From NCBI GenBank assembly GCA_019188255.1, contig JAETXT010000001.1:4588001-4652000 (forward strand): a stretch of DNA of 64,000 nt. Direction: 5' to 3'. The stretch comes from Verticillium longisporum (taxonomy: Eukaryota; Ascomycota; Sordariomycetes; Glomerellales; Plectosphaerellaceae). The translations under genes were made by a program, and so were the position numbers. Positions 55,532-64,000 of the stretch are shown here, one piece after another; within the stretch, counting starts at the first letter, position 1, and each line of letters begins with the position of its first letter. The notes beneath the pieces were generated by a model that worked only from the letters and a program-made list of their open reading frames with translations, was not told where the DNA came from and made no database searches.

Positions 55532-58131
55532 ATGGGCCGCTATATTTCGCAGCTCGACGTTGAGACCGTCCTCGCGACCCTGACGATCGATGAGAAGGTT
55601 GGTCGTCCAGGCTCATAGCTTTTCACATGAGGCTATCAATAGAGACTGAATCACTAACTGGCAAACCAGATCACACTGCTTGCGGGCAAGAGCTTCTCCG
55701 AATCAGCAGACATTCCTTTAAAGGGCATCCCGTCCATCAAATCCGTCGATGGGCCCAATGGCGTCCGTTCAGCAGCCACGGATGAGTTGATACGCTCAGC
55801 CTGCTTCCCAGCTGGCTGCTCTCTCGCCGCGACCTTCGACCCCCTCGTCGCGCGCCGAAGTGGTCGCGCTCTCGCCGCTGAAGCCCGAGGCAAGCGCGCT
55901 CATGTCCTGCTCGGCCCGACGGTCTGCATCCACCGCCATCCACTTGGCGGCCGCAACTTCGAGTCCTTCAGCGAGGACCCCTTTCTCGCGGGCAAAATGG
56001 CGTCACAGTATATTCTCGGCCTGCAGGAGTGCGGTGTTGGCGCCACCATCAAGCATTTCGTCGCCAACGAGCAGGAGACCAAGAGGACCACCGTCGACGA
56101 GACCATCAGTGAGCGCGCGCTCAGGGAGATTTACCTCATGCCCTTTGAGATTGCCGTCAGGGAAGCAAAGCCCTGGGCCGTCATGACTGCGTATAACCAC
56201 GTCAACGGACAACACTGCGACAATCACGAGTGGCTGCTGAAGACGGTGCTGCGCGGCGAGTGGGGGTGGAAGGGCCTTGTCATGAGTGACTGGGGCGGCA
56301 CAAACTCCGTGGCCGCGGCGCTTAACGCTGGCCTAGATCTTGAAATGCCTGGACCGCCGAGGATACGAAAACTGCAAGCCGTGAAGGACGCAGTGGCGAA
56401 GGGGAGGTGACAGAAGACGTTATCGATGACCGAGTCAGGGGGGTCTTGGAGTGGGCGTTCAAACTCAAGGCATTTGAAGACGAGTCAGACCCCCTAGAGC
56501 TGGGCGTGTCGACAGACAAGCCCGAGCTGAGATCCATCATACGAGAGTCTGGTGCTAGAGGGATGGTGCTTCTGAAGAATGATGGCGTTCTGCCTCTGAA
56601 AAAGGAGGAACTCAAGGGCAAGAGAGTCGCGCTCATCGGCTTCGCCAAGGACGCCCTCGCGCACGGAGGTGGCAGCGCCGCTGTCAACGCCTACTACAAG
56701 GTGACGCCTTGGGACGGCTTGCGTGCAGCCCTCGGTGACGATGTCGAGTTCGCCTTTGCGCAAGGTGCCCATCGCGAACGTCTCTTGGCACCGATCAACA
56801 AGAACGGCAGCAGCGGCGCGGTTCTCGGCCTCGATGGCCAACCAGGCTTCACGCGTCTGCTGTTTGAAAACGGCAGGTCGGAGCCCTCAAAGACGAGCCA
56901 CGGTCAGACCTTGTCGGCGTATTCGCCCCTCGGTTCCCAAGAGTCGCTGTGGCGGGCCCTAGAGATCGTTGCCGACTTCACGCCTCTGGAGTCAGGTTCA
57001 CACTACATTGCCTGCTCTGGCCTGGGTCCGACCAAGGTTTATGTCGATGACAAGCTCATCTGGGAGCAGACGGGTAATTCGAGCGACCCCATGGGCTCCC
57101 TTTTCTTAGCAGCCCCCGAGGAAGAGTTCCGGCATCACTTTGAAGGCGGCAGGAAACACCGTCTCCGTATCAGGAGTGACCCTCCTCGCAAGATTGGCCT
57201 CGAGATCCTCGAAGGCCGCAGCGGCGTACGCGTCGGCTTCTCCCTCGAATCGGTCCATGACGCCGACCTACAGGCCGAAGCCGTGGAAGCCGCTCAGGCA
57301 GCCGACCTGGCCGTTGTCTTCACGGGCCACGATCCCCAGTGGGAGACTGAAGGCCGCGACCAAGATTCCTTCAATCTGCCACGTGGGCAGAATGAGCTCA
57401 TCGCCGCTGTGGCCGCGGCGAACCGCAACACGGTCGTTGTCAACTCGACAGGCGTCGCCGTGGCCATGCCCTGGCTGGACCAGGTGCGAGGACTCGTGCA
57501 GGCGTGGTTCCCAGGCCAGGAGTGCGGCAACTCGATCGCCGACGTGCTCACTGGTGCTGTTAATCCCGAGGGCCGTCTCCCTATGACATTCCCCCAGAAG
57601 ATCGAGGATGCGCCGGCGCATGGAAACTTCCCCGGCGAGTACGTCGATGGGCAGTTGAAGGTGACGTACGAAGAAGGTGTTTTTGTGGGATACCGCCACT
57701 TTGACCGCCTCACCAGGGACAAGGTCAACTTCCCCTTCGGCCACGGTCTCTCGTATACGAGTTTTGAGTATGGCGCGATGGAAGTGGCCAAGACGCCGCA
57801 TGATAACGATAGATACGCCGTCAGAGTTGATGTAAAGAACATTGGAAGCGTCGAGGGTGCCATGCTGGTGCAGGTTTACGCCGGCAGCGCGCAGGCTTCG
57901 ACCGACACGCCCATCAAGGTTCTGGCTGGATTCCAGAAGGTGCGTCTTCAGCCTGGCGAGGTGAAGAGAATCGAGATTTTCGTCTCAGTCAAAGACTTCG
58001 CGTCGTTTGATGAGGCCTCGAAACAATGGGTGATTCAAGGTGGAGAATACGCCATTTCGCTGGGCGAGACTGCGGCGGATATCCTGCAGACCACTATCGT
58101 GGTACTCGCGGCAAAACAGTGGAAGCCATGA
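55532..58131 (+). CDS. GH3 beta-glucosidase with PA14 insert, one frameshift
   Basis: Glycoside hydrolase family 3 enzyme removing terminal beta-glucose, ~842 residues if repaired. Exons 55532-55597 and 55670-58131; the acceptor follows a CACTAAC branch. There is no signal peptide, so an intracellular enzyme is inferred. Landmarks: ITLLAGKSF, IKSVDGPNGVRSA, FESFSEDPFLAG, IKHFVANEQETKR and VMSDWGGTNS with the catalytic Asp at ~229. A PA14 domain (~residues 400-550, LWRALEIVADFTPLESGSHYIACSG) is inserted in the C domain, as in a common intracellular fungal subfamily. A fibronectin-III-like domain ends the protein. The GGGG run at 56401-56404 lacks one G: with it AVAKGE continues as VTEDVIDDRVRG; without it translation stops at once. 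Confidence 0.92.
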
Positions 58132-59180
58132 GTGCGTTTCTTTTCACCGACTGTTGTAAATCTATGCGTCAGGAACAAATAATACGAGGTCATGATCTGA
58201 ACGATTGTCGAGCCATCTAAAATAAGGTGTCGTCGGTCATTGTTTGTGTAACCTGATGAAGATGAACGCGCGCTGATTGTTGCATCGGCCTGCCCTGAAT
58301 ACCCTGGCAGGTCGAATGAGACCAAGGCAGTGATATGCGAGGAAGCTAAGAGCACAACTTGGGGACTATACGTCACTTCTAAATTGCACTGCCTGCCTTT
58401 AAAGAAAGCGAAGTGTGGTTCTAGAGGGAACTGACTCGTTGATCTCAAGATTTAGGTTTGCTCGCAGGATCATGCCTGCGAGGTTGAGGAACCTCGCAAA
58501 CCATCAGGCCTTCCCTCATTCGCCAGCTCGCATTGATTACAGAAGCATCCACTCTCATCAGGCACGGGCTATGTGCAGCCTGTACAGCCCATCTCGGATT
58601 CCTAAGACAAATCCCCCTCCCCCACTGGATTCTATTGAAGATTTCGGAGATTTAAGCTGATGCTGCACAGTGCAAAGGCTTCGCGGCGCTGATCCTGCAA
58701 GTTCGGTCAGAAAATCCAGAGGCGTAATTGATCCTCTGAATGTGACGCGTCGAAGACCGACCTGACGAATAAGTGCTCGACTACAAAGCCTCCCAATCCT
58801 ATATAATGGATTTCCAAACTCCCAGGCACAGTGAATGCCGCCGAGTTTGCGACGCCCAAGTGCTGTCGTCTGGGACTATTGTAGTTGGACGGCTCGGACT
58901 GTTTCGCCTGAACTTGCGCGTCCTTGAGAACTGTGCCAATAAGAAGGATGAACATTTGACAAACTCAGAGTCACTTGATAGATATATAAGTGTCCAGGTC
59001 TGAAGAGATCTATTATCATCAATTAACCGCAACCGCATGCTGTGCTGCATTCTTTTGCAAACAAGTCTCGCCTGCTCAGTGCTGTTCTGGTAGTCGTCCT
59101 TCCAGCCTTCCAAAACGATCAACTCTTTCGCGATCTGGATCGGAAGGGATCAAAGTGCCTTGCCGCTCTCTACAAACAAT
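58132..59180. other. Intergenic region
   Basis: About 1 kb between the GH3 gene and the beta-lactamase-like gene, both on the plus strand. It ends with a TATA-type promoter (listed). No coding frame supported. Confidence 0.5.
58983..58990 (+). promoter_or_regulatory. TATA-like element
   Basis: TATATAAG lies 191 bp upstream of the ATG of the beta-lactamase-like gene, on the same strand and in an A/T-rich context; a plausible core promoter, with transcription start not determinable. Confidence 0.4.
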
Positions 59181-60921
59181 ATGAAGATCACCATAGCATT
59201 GATCGCTCTATCGTGGCTGACGTGGGTTGCCGCCCATTGTCCTCCCACTGGCGCTGTTTTGCCCAACCCCAAGATCAGTTCGAGCGACAAAGTGGCATCA
59301 GCTCTCAAGAAAAGCTTAGACAATGTCGTCAAGGCCTGCCAAAACGACTTCAACATCACGACCACGTCTTTTTCAGTCACGATCACGACATCCGATGATA
59401 CTTTCTTCGAGTTCCACCACACAGCACTGCTTCGTAACGACACAGGCGTCGATACAGTCCATGGAGACACCATTTACCGTTTAGGATCTGTGACGAAAGT
59501 TTTTACCGTCTTGTCTCTACTTTTGGAGGAAGGTCTGAATCTTGATTCGCCCGTCTGGCAGTTTGTGTCGAAGCTGGAGAATGTCGCCCAATATAAGGAC
59601 ACAACATTGAGGATGTTAGCAAGCCAGCTCGCTGGTGTCAACCAAGACAGTAAGAACATCCCCGAGCACCAGAAACAGCCAGGAAACTAATACCCTCAGG
59701 CTTTGTATATGACATCTCCGCAACGATCCCGCCTGTCATGCTGGCGCAGCTTGGATTCCCGAAGATACCCATACCCGAGGGCCTGCCGACTTGTGATGCG
59801 ATCCAGATTGGCGAGGCTCCTTGCACTCGTAGACGCAAGTTATTTCTGCAGACCATGCCAATTTGACGTAATCTATACTGATTCGCGCAGAATTCTTTGA
59901 TGGACTCAAGTTCTCGAACCTTACCTGGCAGCCCGGCACCAACGCTGCATACAGCAATCTTGCCTACATAATCCTCGGCTTTGCTGTCGAGAATATTACG
60001 TCCTCCTCCTACGCCGATGCCCTGAATGACGGCATCGCCGTGCCCCTCAAACTCAAAAACACAGGCACCAGAGTGCCCGTTGTCGAAAATGGCATCATCC
60101 CCGTCGGCGGCCTCGAGTGGTATACTAGAACACTTGCCAACTACGACAGTACTGGCGGTATGTTCTCAACGCCACACGATTTGCAGTCCTCCATCCGCAG
60201 CATCCTCAACCACGAGCAGCTCTCCCGTGCCGACACTGCCATGTGGCTCAAACCAGTAGTCTTCACTGCCAATCCTGCCGAAGCCGTCGGTATGCCTTGG
60301 GAGATCTACCGCCCCAGCGACCTGACCCCCGACGGCCGCCCGATAGAGATCTACAGCAAAACGGGAAACCTGCCGTTTTACGCCGCGCACATTGCCTTGT
60401 TGCCCGCTTATGGTGTCGGTCTCTCCATCAATACCGCTGGCGAAGAGGCCTTTACCGCCGTCAGAGACCTCCTCGATGTTGTGATTCGCACCCTCATTCC
60501 AATTCTCGAGTCCCTCACGCGAGCCCAGGCGGAAGCTACCTATGGTGGCACCTACACCTCCGAGTCCGGCTCGCTGACTCTAGCCGTTGATGATGGCCCA
60601 GGCCTCAAGATTGAGGAGTGGGCGTTCGGCAATGGCAGCGTCCTCGATGCTTGGCTGGGGTTTCCTGGACGGGAGAATCTCATCAGTGTTGACGCGAGGG
60701 CATATCCTGTCGGTATAGACGACCGGTGGTTGGTGTATTTTGAGGGCCATTCGTCGAAGAACAAAACTGGGATCTTTGCGAAGCAGTGTGAGACATGGAT
60801 TGCGCAAGACGGATTGAGGTTTGCGGGATTGCCAATCGATGAAATTGATTTCAAATTCGAGGATGGAAGGGTTGTCAGTGTAACATCGCCAGGTTTGAGG
60901 CAGGATTTGCTGAAGGTCTGA
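59181..60921 (+). CDS. Secreted serine beta-lactamase-related protein
   Basis: Protein of about 542 residues in the beta-lactamase/penicillin-binding-protein fold family. Exons 59181-59649, 59700-59828 and 59891-60921, all in phase. A signal peptide (MKITIALIALSWLTWVAA) is followed by HCPPTGAVLPNP, a start typical of secreted fungal members. The active-site motif is SVTK at residues 103-106 (SxxK), and YSN in NAAYSNLAYIILG serves as the second motif (YxN). The C-terminal ~170 residues are a separate beta-rich domain (GGTYTSESGSLTLAVDDGPG). Fungal members of this group have been linked to esterase, amidase or lactonase reactions in some pathways, but the substrate here is unknown. The reading frame is intact. 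It sits between a beta-glucosidase and a sugar porter. Confidence 0.85.
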
Positions 60922-61093
60922 CGGGCTGGCTTCTATGCAAGGTCAAGTAGGTGGCGGTTTAGTGTTCTCTTTGGTGTATAGGTTCTCCTAGACTCGGATC
61001 AATACGGCTCTTGCTCAAATCTTTCGTCGTCATCGTAGCGAAATAAATTTCATCATGATTCAGAATGCCCTCTATCATTGGAACAGCCGAGTA

Positions 61094-62841
61094 TTAAACA
61101 GGTGTTGCCGGATCCCGACTTCCATCTTGCTTCTCGCCCTCGCCGTCGTTCAAATTTGCGCTAGGATTATGCCATGTCCTGAACTGTCTGGCGGACAGCC
61201 CGAGCTCAAACATGCAATCTATTTCCCCCGGGGTGCGACCTTTCATTTCTGGGACCTCAAAGAATGTAACACCAGTGGCGAGAAGACACAAGCCGGCAAA
61301 CACGAAGCCCGTCTTCGCCCGAAGGTTGCCCTGATCAGGGTTGAAGATATACGGCAGCACAAAGCCGAAGATCGAGTTGCCAGCTCCCGAAGTGAACCAG
61401 CCGATGCCCTGAGCCTTGGCTCGTAGATGCAGAGCCGACGTCTCGGCGCTGACGACGTGGGAGCAGGGCCAGGCACCCAAACTCGTGGTGATTACGACAG
61501 CAATCATGGACGCCGCAGTATATCTGTTACCGGGTCAGCCTGGTCACGACGCACAATAATGGATGGTAAAAGGGGTTCGACTTACGCAACGACGACTTCG
61601 CCGGACCAGATGCCGCAGATACCCATACCCGCCCACAGCACAGAGGCAACACTCAACGAGATGAGCAGAAGTTTCCTCCTGCCCACCCGTGAGAGCACCC
61701 AGATACTGACGATATTGGTGATCAGACCACAGACGATGCCGAGCATCAGCAGAATGACACTTTTGTCGTCATCCATACCGGCGATCTGGAGGAAGTAGCT
61801 CGACTTGGAGAGCAGCGTCAGGCCAAAGAGCTGCGGCAACAGGTTTGCAAACATGACAATCAGAGTGCGTCGGAGATTCGGCTTCCGGAACGAGTCCGTG
61901 TACGTCGCCTGCGCCTGTTCCCTCTCGTGCTCGATGTTCTTTTGAATGACGGCCAGCGCGGCGGGCGTGTCGGCGCCGGGCTCGTCGAGTCGCGTCTGCG
62001 CCTTGAGGGCCTTGTCGTACTGACCCTTGCGGATGAGGTACGTCGGGCTCTCGGGGATGAAGAAGGCGATGACCAGGGGCAGGGCCGAGAAAGGCCACTG
62101 GGTCGCGAAGCAAACGGTGTAGCCGTTGCTCAGGTCGAGACACGCGTAGATAACGCCAGCGCCGACGAGCTGGCCGAGGAGCGTGAAGATAGGGAAGAAG
62201 GCGAGTAGCGGGCCGCGCAGGTTCGGCGGCAGCACCTCCGACATGTACGTCTGCGTCGTGGCCATGACCATGCCGATGGCGCCGCCCTGGAATCCCTTGC
62301 CGGCGAGGAAGAGGCCGCGTCGGGTGTCTATATCGCCTGAGAGGTATGAGACGAAGCAGACGGCGACGCCGATGGCCGACAGGAAGGAGCCGACGGCGAG
62401 GGACCCGCGGCGACCATAGCGGTCTTGGAAGAGGCCGCCAGCCAGAGCACCGATCATGGAGCAGCCCGGTGACGCAAAGTTCCAGAGGCCGAGCCATAGA
62501 GAAGGAAGGATCCATTCACCGTCGAGCTGGTAGCCAAAATCCTTTCTGCATTGTTCGTCAGCATACTTGGTGCTGTGGTCAGTTGGTACTGGGCACAATG
62601 GAGAAACTGACTGGAAGCTGGGCATGGCGGAGACTGTGCCGACGATAACATAGTCATATCCGTACATGAGGATGGCAGAGGTCATACCCATGCAATAGAA
62701 GACGATGCGACGCCATTTCCAGAGAGATTGTCGAAGCTTGAGGTGTGTGAACTCGTTCGCCTCGGGCGGTGCCGTCAAGACACTGCCATTACTTGCAACC
62801 CTGTCGAACTGCTCAACGGCAGCGACTTTCTTGTCCCCCAT
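61094..62841 (-). CDS. MFS sugar porter (alpha-glucoside/hexose type)
   Basis: Twelve-helix plasma-membrane carrier of about 539 residues. Exons (minus strand): 62841-62612, 62545-61586 and 61523-61094; the first intron is 66 nt with no in-frame stop, so unspliced reading is open too. The ATG at 62841 (MGDKKVAAVEQF) is chosen because the frame above it has no ATG. Sugar-porter motifs: GYDYVIVGTV in helix 1, DRYGRRGSLAVG after helix 2, PESPTYLIRKGQYDKA after helix 6, SRVGRRKLLL between helices 8 and 9, and the C-terminal FEVPEMKGRTPGEID. The last motif and the WILPSLWLGLWN stretch fit maltose/alpha-glucoside-type members, but the substrate is an inference. It is convergent with the beta-lactamase-like gene, 172 bp apart. 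Confidence 0.92.
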
Positions 62842-64000
62842 CGCGCAATGGGTTGCGGGCACGTCGTTCGTGTGCCGTGTGGAAATGGAGCAACAAAAGA
62901 TGTGACCAGCCTGCAGGCGACCCTGAGGTAGTACCTTGTTAAATCGTCAAAAGTCACGCCCGAATCCAATAATGGTCTGCGAGCCAACACAGCAACCCAG
63001 CCAGCCAAAAGGTCAAGGCCATTAAGCACGACTGGGGAGGAGAGGCGAGACCAAGGTTTTTTTTTATGCTGCCATTGCTCGAGAGGGGGCATGCGCACAT
63101 GTTCATAGCGACCCTCTCCTGTGTGACCTGCAGAGCATGCCAAGCTCGAGCTGGGCAGGCATCTCTACATAATGTGGTAGGGTGCATCGCGCGCTAGGGT
63201 CCCCCAAAGCCCAAGACGAGTTCGCCATCCGCCCGTGTTCCCTTGGAGGTATGGCGGCCCTGTGCCTGTCCTATGGGAGGTCCAGCGCCAGCAAAAAGGC
63301 TCAGAGGCATGCCGCTTTCAGAGGCTTGGCACAGAGCCAAGGGGCCAGTGTTGACGCTCGAATAAAGTTACACGACATGGGACTACCAGGGGGAGCGGCA
63401 AGGGTCACAGGGCACTCGAGTCTTGGTTGACGGCGATGCTGTGCTTGACCCCTCATTTGGAGCCGTGATCTGGTCTTGGGGGGCAGCCAATCATGGCCGT
63501 ACTGGGACAGATTGGCATGCGGGCAGCTTGCACCTTTTCTCGACGTGCCCTGATGTCTCGCGTTTCTTTGCAGCAGTTGGTGCGTGGCCGATGAGCCACG
63601 ACCTCGGCCGGTCGATCTTGATGAGCATGTGGAAGTCTATCCAGAGACTCAGCCATTCGCACGAGGTAGGGAGAAAGAATAGTCAATATTGTTCACATGA
63701 AAGGTGGTGCTTCTAGGTTTTTGAAAAAGCACGCCTATGCAGAGCAGCTATTGTCCTCGAGCGCAACAATGCCTGTGCCTGTCTCACTCCGCGCCGTCAC
63801 CAAACGCCGATCCTGGGAGCCGAGACTGGTCTGTGTTTCCTCTCTGCTCGGCACATGTAACGAAGCATGGGTACGATGAATCTCCCCAAGCCGTACGCCG
63901 GCCATTCTCACTTCAATGCGCGATCTCGTGCGACGGGTCCAATTCATGTGGCTGCCATGGTGGGAGATCGGTGACCCGTTCGCGGAGACAATATGTTCAG
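62842..64000. other. Right-end intergenic region
   Basis: About 1.16 kb upstream of the sugar-porter gene, containing its promoter. There is a poly-T run near 63057-63064. No gene is recognised up to the window edge; short frames on both strands have no coding character. Confidence 0.5.

Noticed and set aside
61769..62515. 248-codon second minus-strand frame over the sugar porter
   Set aside because: Arg/Pro/His-rich frame-shifted reading of the porter gene.

Overview
This window is nuclear DNA of a filamentous ascomycete (Pezizomycotina), most likely a Sordariomycete. Genes are mostly 1-4 kb and carry short GT-AG introns (about 46-220 bp), many with CTRAC-type branch points 10-20 bp before the acceptor. 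Codon third positions are strongly GC-rich. The family content fits as well: a bZIP/DUF3425 factor, a Zn2Cys6 factor, a cutinase, a small secreted KR-processed protein, a STAND-like N-terminal domain joined to ankyrin repeats, and VAC8 with an acylation signal. I cannot name the species. All exon coordinates were worked out by hand from splice signals, reading phase and remembered family sequence; no searches were run.

Layout. 0-2.4 kb: gene-free, with CA and TC microsatellites. 2.4-17.4 kb: bZIP/DUF3425 factor (+), alpha-arrestin with a PPxY motif (-), TPR protein (+), large RhoGAP protein (-), SNF4-type AMPK gamma subunit (-). 17.4-20.4 kb: gene-poor, with a degenerate tRNA-like element and a palindromic tetranucleotide tract. 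20.4-37.5 kb: housekeeping block with VAC8 (+), inner-membrane peptidase IMP1 (-), mitochondrial IF3 (+), initiator tRNA-Met (+), eIF2B delta (+), a small putative complex I protein (-), NAD(P) transhydrogenase (+), complex I NDUFA12 (-) and phosphatidylglycerophosphate synthase PGS1 (+). 37.6-64 kb: more accessory content, with an ankyrin protein (-), a GPI-type Ser-rich protein (+), a small secreted protein (+), a truncated aminoglycoside-phosphotransferase-like ORF (-), a double zinc-cluster factor (+), cutinase (+), a Dal5/TNA1-type MFS carrier (-), a 3 kb gene-poor gap, GH3 beta-glucosidase (+), a secreted beta-lactamase-like protein (+) and an MFS sugar porter (-).

Two functional groupings stand out. 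Six of the genes between 23.0 and 37.5 kb are predicted to act in mitochondria, and inside that block mtIF3, the initiator tRNA-Met and eIF2B delta (all translation initiation) lie next to each other. At the right, a beta-glucosidase, a secreted hydrolase-like protein and a sugar porter could form a small carbon-acquisition group.

The most unusual signal is repeated damage to otherwise well-conserved genes. Seven genes need one or two extra bases to stay in frame, almost always in a run of G or C (transhydrogenase, NDUFA12, PGS1, eIF2B delta, zinc-cluster factor twice, cutinase, GH3). Two genes (RhoGAP and eIF2B delta) also carry in-frame stop codons, four UAG and one UGA. Systematic under-calling of homopolymers in the assembly is the simplest reading of the frameshifts. 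The stops could be sequence errors, real pseudogenisation or, less likely, sites of UAG-to-UGG A-to-I mRNA editing known from Sordariomycetes.
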